Below are positions 35,409-46,923 of a stretch of DNA of 64,000 nt, one piece after another. The notes under the pieces are model-generated. The model ran no database searches. It was not told the origin of the DNA and saw nothing but the letters and a program-made list of their open reading frames with translations. The stretch comes from Pascua guehoae (lineage: Eukaryota > Basidiomycota > Tremellomycetes > Trichosporonales > Trichosporonaceae). How positions within the stretch are numbered: the first letter of the stretch is position 1; every line of letters starts with the position of its first letter. The translations under genes were made by a program, and so were the position numbers. The stretch spans positions 124,001-188,000 of the forward strand of contig BCJX01000007.1 of NCBI GenBank assembly GCA_001600415.1, in the 5' to 3' direction.

Positions 35409-35939
35409 TGTGTGCGTGGTTTTTGGGGGTGGGGATAAGTAGGATGAAGAGATCAAGAACCGAGGGTGATATGTTTAGTGGCTACGTCAAAAGTCGGACC
35501 GCCGGTTGTTGGAATCGTCGAGTCTGGAGTCTGGGGTAGGGTAGGCCCTAAGGCGGGGGCTTTTTTCATATCGACTCGGGTCGGATCGACGGAACAGCAG
35601 TCATTGGAGAGTGAGTGAGTTAAACAGGTGACGATGTGGCGGCCATACATGATACATGCACGCCGCCAAGCAAGCAAGCAAGCGTCCTGCTCCGAGCCGT
35701 GTGGAACAGCAGAGCGAGCTTCACACACAAACATGTGTCTCATTGTGCGTCATGGGCGCACTGGAACAAGCCAAAGGTGGCAACAACAACATCGACTTCA
35801 GAAAGTTGCAAGCAGGCTAACGTGCACAAAGCCGAATTTTGCAAGTGTCAGAAGAATACGACTTCAAGGCACAAGGTCCTTTGTGGAGCAGAATTATAAG
35901 GCAATTTATACCTCTACAAACACCAATAAGCGTTGGCTT
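35409..35939. other. promoter region of the ASA dehydrogenase gene
   Basis: No supported ORF and no exact Gcn4-type TGACTCA site seen. It ends at the tRNA-Lys gene. Confidence 0.4.
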
Positions 35940-36030
35940 GCCCGTTTATATCAGTCGGTAGATAGTTTGACTCTTACTACCATGTGTGTAAGCAATCAAA
36001 ATGTCATGGGTTCGAGCCCCATAATGGGCT
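35940..36030 (+). tRNA. tRNA-Lys (anticodon CUU) with 18-nt intron
   Basis: The 91-nt gene folds with acceptor GCCCGTT/AATGGGC, T arm ATGGG-TTCGAGC-CCCAT, anticodon stem TTTGA/TCAAA and anticodon CTT at positions 34-36. An 18-nt intron begins one base 3' of the anticodon, the canonical site. The D stem TATC/GATA and the anticodon stem are unusually A+T-rich for a fungal tRNA-Lys, yet all pairs form. The discriminator is T. Confidence 0.87.
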
Positions 36031-36156
36031 TATCTTTTGCCACCCGTGCAGTGCATGGAATAGCGCGCGGAACTCCCTTTTCAGCTTCCTGTGTGCTTTG
36101 AGAACAAGCAATCTGCCATGACATGATCACTACCCATACAACCAACACTGGCTTCC

Positions 36157-37194
36157 CTACTTGCCACCCGACTTCTTCCACTCCTCGATCGCCTGGCGCG
36201 CGGTCTTGGCATTGTCAAGCGCGGTCGGCATGTCCGAGTGGAGGCAGACGGTGTAGTGACGGGCGAGCTCTGGGAGCTTGAGCTCGTTTCCATTCTTGTC
36301 CCTTGTAGCCTGGGTTTTCAGAATCGAGTCCATCTTTTTGCGGATCCCCTCGACCGTCGGGGGGTTGGACTGGGGCACGCCGAGGAGGTTTGCCTTGTCG
36401 TCATAGTCGATATCGACAAAGACCTCGGGGACGAACGGGACGCCGAGCTCGTTGCAGACCTTTTCGTGGTTTGTCCCCGCGAGGCCAACGTAGGGTAGCG
36501 GGGTCTGGCCGGGTGTGAGCGTCTTGTGCGCCTTGAGAAACGAGCGGCACAGCGGCTCGCTGTCACGCAGGATAAAGTAGAGCATGCCGTGCGGCTTGAC
36601 GTGCGACATTGTCGCGCCCTCGGCGTCGACCATGGCCTTGAGCGCGCCCAGCTGGTACAGCGCGAGCGAGTAGACTTCCTCCTCGGTAATATCAATCTTG
36701 CGCCGCCCAAAGCCCTTGATGTCGTCCAGTCCCGGATGCGCGCCGATTCCCACGCCGTGCTTTTGCGCGAGCCGCACCATGCGCAGCATTGTCGCGTGGT
36801 CGCCCGCATGCATGCCACATGCAATGTTGGCTGATGTCAGCTGTCTGTCACCGTCCCCTGGAAACACGTCCGTGCGGGGTGACACGGTGTGGCGCAGAAC
36901 ACTCGTGCACGGCCATGCCTCACCACCCTCCACTCACCATACTCGATCAGTGGGAAGAGCTCCTCATCGGGTCCCAGTCGCCAGCGGTAGTAGCCCTGGG
37001 GGTCAGTGAGCTGTTACTTGACTAATACTACTAGTTGAGCGAACGGCGCGACATCGCGACATCTGCTCCCCATTCAAAGACAAGATGCGGTCCATCTCCC
37101 CATGATATCACCTTCAGTTGCCACTACTCACCTCGCCCATGTCGCAGTTGAGCGACACACGAGGGAAACCAGCATCGGGGGACTTGTCGGGCAT
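36157..37194 (-). CDS. LamB/YcsF-family protein (5-oxoprolinase subunit A / lactam utilisation)
   Basis: PxpA-like TIM-barrel-type protein. Bacterial homologues form 5-oxoprolinase with PxpB and PxpC, and the fungal LamB is linked to 2-pyrrolidinone use (established for the family; not shown here). Three exons on the minus strand start at 37194 with FPRVSLNCDMGE (the family's N-D-x-GE signature), then GYYRWRLGPDEELFPLIEY, then the long exon with ANIACGMHAGDHATM, GVGIGAHPGLDDIKGFGRR, YQLGALKAMV and VKPHGMLYF. The C-terminus ends AIEEWKKSGGK. All the metal/substrate His and Asp motifs of the family are visible. It is transcribed away from the biotin-dependent carboxylase-like gene that carries fused PxpC and PxpB domains, which argues that both act in one pathway. 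Confidence 0.9.
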
Positions 37195-38028
37195 GGTTAC
37201 AGGCGGGGAGTTGTGGTATTCGTTCAAGTGGGAAGCTGGAGCGGGGTGGTGTGGTAGTCGGTCACTTGAAGTATCAGTCGGTGACAGCTTGTTTGTTCTC
37301 TACCGGCTGCCCTCCAACTCCAACGTTCTGTGTGAGACCTCTTGAGCCATTAGCACATGCGGCATTCGCAGGTCCCGACCGGTACTTACTGCCCACAAGT
37401 GACCCCGTGGCCTATGAATTAGCCGACTGAACACCGGCTGATGCCGAGCGCACCACGGCCCGCGGCATGTGGAGCATATATGGGCACGTGAGCCGGGGAC
37501 AGTGGAGGTGAGCGATAGCGGCTAGCTCCTCCATCTCGCTAATGGTGGCCAAGATCGGCCAAGCGAGCTCCACTAGTGCATCCTGGCGAATTTGGCTTGT
37601 TCTGGCGGTCGCGCTAGCGCACTTTACTGCATGGGCTGGCCCAGACGAGGCCAGGAACGTGCTTGGCATTGATACGCGGTAAAGGCATGACGGTATGCCG
37701 CCATTCACTCAATGGGGTTGACTGTGATCAGGTGCCCCGCTGCTGCGTCCCGCTCTGCGTCGGTCCGTCGCTTGCCTCAAACTACGCTCTCCGGATGAGA
37801 TGCTGCGCGCTGCACCCCCTCTCTCGGCCCGAATGCCGCTTACAGATTGTTGCCCACTTGATACTGGGAACTCGGTGGAGAGCTTGGACAGCCGGTACAA
37901 TAATACCGATCGATGGGGGTCCACATTCCCTCGCACGGTGCAGGAAGTGGAGCCACACGCGCGCCTCATAAGCCCGTGCGCCCGAGATTTCTGGTGACTA
38001 TCCCTCCTCTGTCCACAACAGCGACAGA
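37195..38028. other. bidirectional promoter of the lam-like pair
   Basis: 834 bp between divergent start codons. Only one HGATAR match (CGATAG near 37514) was found, weak evidence for GATA-factor nitrogen control. No ORF is supported. Confidence 0.45.
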
Positions 38029-41000
38029 ATGACGACAAGCAAACAGACCATGCCCGGTGTGAGCAAGCACAAGGTGCTGATCGCCAACCGTGGCGAGATT
38101 GCGCTACGTATCCAGCGGTCGGCAGACAAACTGGGCGTGCCGACTGTAGCAATCTACACGCTCGCCGATGCAGCGACGCCCATCGTGACGGCCGCGGGCG
38201 AGGCGTACACTATTGGCGACGGGAGTGACCCGCGAGGATACCTCGACATGGACACGATTATCGAGATTGGCAAGAAGGCCGGTGCGACGATGGTTGCGCC
38301 CGGGTACGGGTTCCTGTCCGAGAATGCTGTGAGTATTGAGTTTGGGCTTGGCTGGACATGGGCGAAAGCGCAGCGTGGACTGATGGAAGACATTTGCGGA
38401 CAAGGTCCAGAAGGCTGGTATGGTCTTCCTGGGCCCGACGCCGGAGCAAATCTCGTCCATGGGCCTCAAGCACGAAGCGCGTGCAGTAGCAGAGAAGGCC
38501 GGCGTGCCAATCGTGCCTGGCTCGGACGGTGTGGTGGAGACGGTCGAGGAGGCAATCAAGGTGGCCGCAAAGGTCGGGTACCCGGTCATCGTTAAGGCGT
38601 CGGGTGGCGGTGGTGGGATGGGTATGACGGTGTGTAAAGGTGAGCCCAACGCAATGCCCAAGGCGGTGTCGTACTCGGTACTTGTTTACGAGTATACCTT
38701 ACTGACACGGACAGATGAGTCCGCCCTCCTGGCCAACTTTGAGGCAACGCGCGAAAAGGGTGCCATCTTGTTCAAGGAGTCTGCAGTCTTCATCGAGCGG
38801 TACATTGAGCGTGCGCGGCACATCGAAGTACAGGTATTCGGGAACGGCGAGGGCCATGTGATCCACGCGGGCGAGCGCGAGTGCTCAGTCCAGCGCCGTC
38901 ACCAGAAGATTATCGAGGAGGCACCCTGCGCGCTCTTTGCATCTGCAAAGGGCCAAGAGGCACGTAAGCGGATCTGCAAGGCGGCCGTCGACCTGTGCAA
39001 GCTCATGAACTACCGTTCGGCGGGCACTGTTGAGTTTGTCCTCGATGACCAGTCGGAGAACCTCGATTTCTTCTTCCTCGAGCTCAACGCTCGTATCCAG
39101 TGAGTCGAGTCAGCAGCCCCCAATGATGCGAGTCCCTCTGACGCCCAGGGTCGAGCACCCCGTCACCGAGTGTATCCACCCGGGACTGGACCTCGTCGAG
39201 CTCATGATCCGGCAGGGCATGACCCCGTCCAACTCGCTCCCTGCTTCCGAGCTACCGCAGGAGCCCCTGCTCAAGATTGACGGCCACGCGATCGAGGTGC
39301 GCGTGTACTGCGAAAACCCCAACTCGGGCTTCCAGCCGTCTCCAGGCCAGCTGTACGAGGTCGAGTGGGGCAACGTGGGCGAGCGGGGCCGTATCGAGAC
39401 TTGGGTCAAGAGCGGGTCGCTCGTGACGCCCTACTACGACCCGATGATTGCCAAGCTAATTGTGCACGCACCGACGCGCGAAGAGTGTATCGACCGCATG
39501 ATCAAGGTGCTGCACGACACAAAGGTGATTGGCCCGCCCAACAATATCGACTACTGCAAGCAGATTCTCGACACGCAAGACTTCCGCGAGTCGACCATTA
39601 CGACCACCTGGTGCTCGCGCTTCGACTACCGGCCTCCGGCTATCGAGGTGCTCGCCCCCGGTATCTCCACGACCGTCCAGGACATGCCTGGCCGCCATGT
39701 GGGCCTTGGTATTCCGCGCTCGGGCCCAGGCGACATGCTCAGCTTCCAGGCTGCCAACATTCTCGTCGGCAACGACCGCAACACTGAAGGTCTCGAGGTG
39801 ACGATGCAAGGCCCCAAGCTGCTGTTCCACGTCGACTCGGTCGTCGCCGTCGCGGGCGCAGACATGAAGACGACGATTGACGGCAAAGAGGCGCCGCAGT
39901 GGACGACGCTGCCGATCAAGGCCGGCCAGGTGCTGCATGTCGGCATGGCGTCGGGCGGCGTCGGCCTCCGGTCGTACATTGCTGTGCGGGGCGGGTTCCA
40001 CAATGTGGCCGAATTCATGGGCTCAAAGTCGACGTTTACCGGCGCGTCACTTGGCGGATACCAAGGCCGCACCTTGATCGCTGGCGACCTGCTCGAGATT
40101 GAGCCGTCGCACTCTGACAAGATCCTCAGTGTCCCCGCCACCGCGCGAACACCGCTCACGAACGAGTGGGCCGTGCCCGTTTGTGCCAACGCGCAGTGGG
40201 ATCTCGAATACCTCTCCCCCGAGGGCATGAAGACGATCCTCACCGCGAAATGGACCGTGTCCACTTCGTCCAACCGCTCGGGTCTGCGCCTTGACGGCCC
40301 ACGTATCCAGTGGTCGCGCGCGGACGGTGGTGACGGTGGTGCCCACCCGTCCAACGTCATTGACCAGGGCTACGCGTTTGCCTCGCTCAACATCAACGGT
40401 GACACCCCCGTCCTGTTTGCGGTTGACTCACCCGACATGGGCGGCTTCTCCAACGTCCTCTCGATCGCTGTCGGGTCGGCATGGAAGACGGGCCAGATGC
40501 GGCCCAGCGACACGATTCGCTTTGTCCTCATCTCGGTCGACGAGGCGGCGCAGATTGTGGAGAGCAACGAGGCATGGCTGGCAAACATTACGTCGCCCGA
40601 CGCAAAGCCCCTGCGCCAACTCACCGAGAGCCAGGATATTACCGACATGACAAAGTCGTCTCTGCTCCACCACGTCCCCGCGACCGACTCGACGCCCGCG
40701 CGCTACTTCCGCCAGTGTGCAGACGAGTACCTCATCTACGAGGTGGGGCCGATGGCGCTCGTGATCCAGGACCGCGTGCGCGTCGAGCTGTGGGAGCGCG
40801 CAATGAAGGCGGCGAAAATCCCAGGCGTCATCTACATGAACGCATGTGTGCGCTCGTCCATTGTCCACTTTGACCCCAAGGTCATTTCGCAGGCCGAGCT
40901 GGTCAAGAAGATGGTCGACATTGACGCCAGCCTCGAGGGCGGCGACGATGTCGAGCTCGACATTACCATCCACAAGATGCCGTGTGTGCCCGACGACAAG

Positions 41001-41951
41001 TGGACGCACGAGGCGATCGAGTACTACATGAAGACGTCGCGCAAGGAGGCCGTCTACCTCCCCAGCAACACAGAGTACATTGCCAAGAACAATGGCATGA
41101 CGCTCGACGACGTCCACGAGACGCTCACGTGCACGCCGTGGCTGGTCCTCGCGCACGGTTTCTTTGTGTACCTCCCCTTTATCATTCCTCTGGACCCCAC
41201 GCGCCGTGTTCTCGGCCAAAAATACAATCCCTCGCGCACCAAGACGCCTGAGGGTGCCATTGGTCTCGCGGGTGTCATTGGTGCCATTTACCCCATTGCG
41301 TCGGCGGGTGGATACCAGCTCCTCGGCCGCACGCTCTCGACCTGGCAGGCATGGGCCGACAACCACTCGACGCTGACAAACTTTGACCAAATCCAGTTCT
41401 ACAAGGTAAGCAAAGCAGGTGCACCCCAAGTACACCTAGCGTTTTACCTAACCACCCAGGTGACCGAGGACGAGTTTGTCAAGATTGAACGCGCCAACAA
41501 GGCCGGCAGTTGGAAACCCGAGACGACCAAGGCCAAATTCCACATGCGCGACTACATTGCCATGACAAAGGAGAAAGAGGCGGCGACCGCCGCGTTCCGC
41601 AAACAGCAGCTCGAGTGCTCGCAGCGTGTCGCCCAAGAAGAAGAGGGCATGTTTAAGAAATGGCTCAAGGAAAAGGAAGAAGAGCTCGCTTCGGGCCACA
41701 CGGCCGCGCCTGTCGGCGACTTTGTCGGCGAGCCCGTCACCTCCCCCCTGTCCGCGACCGTCTGGAAGGTCATGGTCAAGGATGGCGAGGTGATCGAGTC
41801 GGACGAGCAGCACGTCGTCGAGCTCGAGGCCATGAAGACGTCGGTGTTTATCGCAGCCGGGGAGGGTATGAAGGGGAAAAAGGTTTCGGGGATCGCTGTC
41901 GAGCATGGTGACCCGGTGACGCCAGGTACGGCGCTGGTGTACTTTGAGTAG
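38029..41951 (+). CDS. Urea carboxylase-like fusion: biotin carboxylase - KipA/PxpC - KipI/PxpB - biotin carrier
   Basis: Exons 38029-38328, 38390-38639, 38715-39099, 39149-41405 and 41460-41951 give 1,227 residues in phase. Biotin carboxylase domain (~12-455): [53 protein letters not shown]-grasp [41 protein letters not shown]. Next an AHS2/KipA-like (PxpC) domain: [39 protein letters not shown]. Then an AHS1/KipI-like (PxpB) domain (~685-935). Last a biotinyl carrier with the modified Lys in [11 protein letters not shown]. The order equals the urea carboxylase half of fungal Dur1,2, but there is no allophanate hydrolase (amidase) part. It is either a stand-alone urea carboxylase or, given the divergent LamB/YcsF gene, an ATP- and biotin-dependent lactam/5-oxoproline enzyme. 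Confidence 0.9.
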
Positions 41952-42157
41952 GTAGGAGTCTGAAGTTTGTCATGCGCGTAACCTTTGAGTACGAGTCTGA
42001 AGTTTATCCAGCGTGTAAGCGTGGTATGCATATTTTGGCCTTGGCGGGAGGGCTGGAGGGGTCCGACCATCTATTAAGATGCTCGAGATAAACCATGTGG
42101 AAGCTGCGTGATTTCCACATGGCCGGCTACTGGGCGGGGGGCAAGGAGACCGAAGGG

Positions 42158-42210
<53 letters not shown>

Positions 42211-43148
42211 GTGTGTATGGTGTGTGTGGTGCGGGGGAGGGTGGAGAGGCGGCCTGGGACGACAGAGCGGGGGTTGAATTTATCTAGCAACGTGCAAATT
42301 GTTTGTCGTTTTCTTTTGCAGGGATCGGTTTCATCTTGATTAAAGTGACATCACAGTGAAATCACAGTGAGATCACCTGGCTTGTGTGTAGGTGCTTCGG
42401 AACCAGTGGGGCTTTCTATCGCCCCCAACTTCGGCCTCGTACGCCTCGAGCGCGGGCACGGGCAGAGCTTCCTCCTCTGGGGCGCGTGAGGAGGGTGAAG
42501 GCGCCTGGGTGTTAGAGTCGGAAGTGGACCTGATGAGTCGATCACTGTCAGCTGGTAAGCATGTGCGCAACATGGTTGTAATATCCCAAGTATTTATTGC
42601 CTCGGTCATACCACCAGAGTTGACATTTACAACATCGTCCCACGCCGAATTTTCCTCCCCCATTCGGCATTATCTGGGTGCGTCAGGATGTTAAGTTGTG
42701 TTCGAATTGCCGTTGGCTCGTGTCACGTGGCGGTCAGTCAGTCGGTGGGTCGGACCGCCGCCTCAACCATGACCCACTCTTGACTTTGTACCATTCTACA
42801 TGCAAACTCGTAAGCCTCGTTTCTACAACAGGTTGGCTAACACCAACCTACCAAGACTAGAACAAACTCTGGCCACCCCGTGCCCCTATGATGATCGGAT
42901 CGTCCACACTCAATAAGTAGCGCTTTCGGCAAGTCCCCAAACACTGCCACCGTTTCCCCACACGCAAGTGGAGTTGGCCATCCTTTACTCCTCCAGTGGG
43001 CGCTGTGTGGAGCTGCAGGACAGCCCGGGGGGTTTTGGGGTGATTGCGGTGACTGAATGGTTTCGTTGCAACAAACACACAGGAAAGGGCACGAAGTTCA
43101 TTCAGAGGTACATTAAGAGCGAGAACATTTTGTTCTTGGATACGTTGC
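41952..43148. other. intergenic region with GT microsatellite
   Basis: Contains the (GT) array at 42159-42208. A 96-codon minus-strand ORF at 42373-42663 was looked at but not called. No other features. Confidence 0.45.
42159..42208. repeat. (GT)n microsatellite
   Basis: About 25 uninterrupted GT units, followed by GTATG variants. Alternating purine-pyrimidine, so a possible Z-DNA former. Confidence 0.97.
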
Positions 43149-44127
43149 TTAGTAGACCTTGGACCAGTCGACACTCTCGATGACGGTCTTGTTGGGCAGG
43201 TTCTCTACATAGTCCGAGACTTCACCGGACTCAGGCGACCCGTTCAAGAAACCTGAGTAGGTCACGTCACCGACCTCAGGGAGCCTGCCATCCCAGAGAC
43301 CTGGTATTGTCAGGACGGATCCTTGTCGCCCCATTGCCTACTCACAGAATATCTTGGTCTCCCTGGGGTGGTTGGGTTTGGACTCGTCACAGTAATCGTA
43401 TCCGCAACCGATCTTGGTAAACGACTTCCAAATAACCTTAATGAGAACCGAGGACTTGTAGAAAGAGTGGTTGTCGGAGTTGACATTTTCGGGTTCGAGA
43501 CGGGATCCTTTAATGTTAGAGCTCCTCTTGCCTCTACAACATACCGTAATACTGAACGTGCGAGTTAAAGATTCCACGGATAGTTGCAAGCCAGTCCTGC
43601 TCCGCCTCCTTGTTTTGACCAACCCAGCTGTAAAGATGTCAGCAAGCATACATTTGATAAACCAAGGTCATCACGCACGCCATCCAACTCGCGTCGGGCG
43701 AAATTGCAACGTCGTTGGTGAAGCAAGACGTCTTGGCCGACAACTTCGCCTGTTCAGCCAGCTGGTCGTCCCACTCTAGAAGCGGAAAGCCCACGGCCTT
43801 ACGCCAGCCGTTTGCAGTCTTCAGGATGTACTTTGCCTGCCCACTGCCACTCTTGATGGGCTTGGAGCTTGGCTTGTACAGGCTGCGGGCCACAGACTTT
43901 TCCGCGCCCTGTTCAGACGCGAGGTCCTCAACCAGCTGCGTCGGAATATAGACGGGGGTGTATACAGCGTTGTTGACGTTGTTGTTGTCACTGCCCGGAG
44001 GGACAGTAAGCTCGAGCATCATTTCGAAGTCCTCGCGCTTGGCGTGCGAGTGGGTGGCCTCGTCGACTGGGGCTGCCATAACCGTAGTGGCGACCAGCGC
44101 GATGGTGGCGAGGGAAAAGCGGACCAT
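43149..44127 (-). CDS. Secreted CAP/PR-1/SCP-domain protein, divergent
   Basis: A signal peptide (MVRFSLATIALVATTVMAAP) opens the protein at 44127. Four exons are inferred on the minus strand; junctions such as SWMA/WVGQNK and QYYG/SRLEPENV keep the frame. The CAP fold is suggested by LLEWDDQLAEQAKLSAKTSC (helix 1 with the early Cys), and by the core YKSSVLIKVIWKSFTKIGCG, the counterpart of the family's GHYTQVVWxxTxxVGC. The usual GHYTQ His is replaced, so the putative metal/active-site tetrad is incomplete. The last exon ends TVIESVDWSKVY. CAP proteins are extracellular and some bind sterols; the role here is unknown. Confidence 0.75.
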
Positions 44128-44347
44128 TTTGATTGTTTGTAAACGAGTGTGGAAGTAAACGAGTGTGGATTGGAGGGATCTCCGTGGGCGAGTGTGAAGT
44201 TGTCGTGGGTGACTGAGAATGAAGAGTTGATGTCCCAACCCCCCTCCTTTTATGTCATTTCTGGGCCATGGTCTTTCCTTGGGGAACCTCGTACAAACGC
44301 GCAGAACTCGACACTGGTCACAGGCTGCCACTTACGCCCTGTCCAGC

Positions 44348-44434
44348 TACAGGTGCGGAAAATCTTGAGACTGCCATTTTGAGCTCGGTCCAGTCGAAGT
44401 TGCGCATGGACACTCTCTAGAACAATGCAACGGC
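44348..44434. repeat. diverged dispersed repeat, copy A
   Basis: Shares with 46274-46362 the ordered blocks TTGAGACT, CCA, TTGAG, CGGTC, GCATGG, CACTCT, CAAT and CAA at matching spacing on the same strand. Identity is estimated by eye at roughly 70%. Confidence 0.6.
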
Positions 44435-46273
44435 GTGGCAAGTGGATACACTCATGTTCCTGCTCGCTGTATCCCACCCCACATGTCCTGCACCGCCCTT
44501 ATACGCGTTCCCTAGCTTGATGTGGTAGTCTCATGGCTTTTCGGACACACCTGTACAGTACCTGTCTGTGCGTTTCACATTAGGCGGAGACCAACTTGGG
44601 ACCTCAACTTTATTAGCAACAGGTACAACCCAACAGACCTTAATATCCTCTTGTATCTCTTGTGTTGATGCCCGCTGTGCATTCGAAACACTCACATCTG
44701 TCCCAGACGAACTTCGAGCATTAGCGGGTAGCAACCCGCTTGCTCAGAACATCTGCATAGGCTATGTCGCTCCCCGATGCACGTGCCGGGCGCTGCCGGG
44801 TAACGCGGCCTGGTAACTGCCAAGACGTGACGCGACGGGGACCTGTGGTTTCAGACCATGCGTTGCCAACCCTTGGCTCGCTTCATACGTGATCATACAT
44901 CATTCCCTGTTCCGAGCCGAACGACGGAAGTCATACACCCTGTGGCTGTGCTGGCCAGGTACACGACTGACATAAGCAGCGTCTGTCTGGAATCGGGAAA
45001 GCCCAGCACTTTCAGAATCGACGGATGACACAAACAGGCCCCACAAGGGGAAGAGACCTGGGACACATCGCCAAGTAGCAGCTTCTGTCGATTGCGGCTA
45101 CAACAGACACCACTGCAGTGGGGTCGTTGGAGATTATATTACCACTGTAGTCTTCGTCCTGACTGGCTTTGTGCACCTGAATGGCGATTCAAGATGCGCT
45201 TCGTCATCATCTACATCACAAAGAGACAACGTGGGTCCAAATTCCATCGTGACTTACATCACCGACGCGTCGCTGCGCTTATTTCTCCACCCTGTTGATA
45301 TGTTGGCCTGCGTTCACCTGATCCTGTTGGGGAACAGGGGGCTCTCGATCCACCCAGACAATGTCAGCACGCGTCAAAGCTCTGGAATCCATAATGGAAA
45401 CGACCCCATTTTCCGGTGTCAGCGAGCAGATAAGTAAAACATCCCCCAAACCTGAATATAGTTCGCCAAGGCTACCTCACAACAGCACATGTGTCCATCA
45501 GACAGCCTTTGGTCGGCCCGGAAGAATCATCCGAAACGTTGATGGCCGCCTTAAACCTTGCTCTTCCCCCGTGCACATCTGTACCTCGTCACTACAGAGT
45601 TTGTCGGGTACCTCAGAAGGCCCCATTGTTGTTCTAGCCGTACCCAAAGACAGAAGAAGGGTAGGAAGGAGTCACAATGGACGCGTAGACGTCGGCTGTT
45701 GGTTCCTGTGCCGGACGCGTCTCGGTGCCTTGTTCCTGGCACGACGGTGTTTGCTTTCTCCTCCCCAGACACTGGTCTTTCTCCAAGCGACTGAAAATGG
45801 GGTCTCGCCATGTAACGCCAACATCGACGGCCACGGGGGTGGACGGAGAGAGGAGGTCCCAATGTTTCGCCGGTAGGCGCCGACATCACTAACAATACAT
45901 CATCTTCGGCTCCACCGTATCGAGCGTTCTGGCGCCTTTTTGAACATGCGGCAATGTCCGCCATCTCCGCGTACGCAATCGCTGCAGGCAGGGGCCGCTC
46001 CTCCACGAAAAGATCAACAAAAGTAATGGGCGGAGGGGCCCTTATGTCTTCCTACCATGCCGAAGCAGTGCCCGACTCTAACTTGGCACGCGTTCCTCAC
46101 GCCTTTTCCATGCGTTACGGTGTAGCGGAGACAATCGCGTCCAGGATTTGCAGGTAAGCCTTGTGGCCGAGGCGGTCGACCCGTGGGATAAATGGTGGTC
46201 CTGACTGTGTAATAACTAACCCAAAAAAAAAATATCAGAAAGAATTAGCAGAAGGGTGAAAGAAGTAACTTGT

Positions 46274-46362
46274 ACAGGAACGACCGGGAAGTATTGAGAC
46301 TACCACATTGAGTACGGTCGGGCCGCGATGTTGAGCATGGCCACTCTTTACACCAATCCAAT
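46274..46362. repeat. diverged dispersed repeat, copy B
   Basis: Partner of the copy at 44348-44434, 1.9 kb away in the same orientation. Confidence 0.6.
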
Positions 46363-46834
46363 GGTGCGAGTAGGAAGCAGTTCACTTGAGTAACTCGTAA
46401 CATATGATCGTCAAGCTATTGCACTGTTGTCATTTCGAGGACAATGACCGAACTCATATATCGAAATAACCGTGTCGCAAGATAATGCGATTTTGTCAGT
46501 GGTGCTCTTCATGACTCAGTGTCCAGACGTAAGTAGTGAGTAGGATAAATTCACCAAGCAAAGGTCGAAGAAGGAAGCAATCTGGCCATTGCGTCCAGCT
46601 CGCTGGGCAAAAAAATAAAAAATAAAAAAAAAACAAAACGAACAAAAATGCAAAGGATACCCAGCGAACCCGCGAGCGTACCACCGTCCGGAGCACCGCC
46701 AGCGTCGTCTCCACAGCGATGCCCTCTGAGCAGTCCCGAGTCGCTGGTTGCTGGTGTTCCCACTGATGACACTGGCCACTCCCCGATGGCCTTCTCACGC
46801 TATTGATGTCAACAGTGGCCGCTGTTCCTGTATC

Positions 46835-46923
46835 GGCGAGATGGCCGAGCGGTCTAAGGCGCTGTGTTAAGGTGTATCAACCTCCGCAGTCTTCGGACGT
46901 GGGTTCGAATCCCACTCTCGTCA
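46835..46923 (+). tRNA. tRNA-Leu (anticodon AAG) with 11-nt intron
   Basis: The 89-nt gene has acceptor GGCGAGA/TCTCGTC, a long Leu-type variable arm (TCTTCGGA), T arm GTGGG-TTCGAAT-CCCAC and discriminator A. The anticodon stem CTGTG/CGCAG encloses TTAAGG plus an 11-nt intron; intron bases (ACCT) can pair with AGGT over the anticodon, the usual pre-tRNA fold. Confidence 0.92.

Larger units (their letters stand above)
44128..46834. other. 2.7-kb gene-poor region with a repeat pair
   Basis: No ORF in this stretch shows a domain or coherent splicing. It contains two related ~90-bp sequences (44348-44434, 46274-46362) and A-rich tracts near 46220 and 46610-46650, a lower-GC patch than the rest of the window. 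Confidence 0.45.

Noticed and set aside
37195..38028. Strong GATA-factor (nitrogen) control region
   Set aside because: Only one exact HGATAR match was found; TGATAC sequences fail the consensus, so regulation is not claimed.
40428..41435. 335-codon minus-strand ORF
   Set aside because: Shadow of the carboxylase-like gene, whose biotin-dependent domains are unambiguous.
42373..42663. 96-codon minus-strand ORF between the carboxylase-like and CAP genes
   Set aside because: A possible gene with a clean ATG, but no motif and no clear promoter; chance ORFs of this size are common in this GC-rich DNA.
45361..46006. Overlapping ORFs on both strands (171 and 151 codons)
   Set aside because: Neither shows a domain; they overlap each other and have uneven composition.
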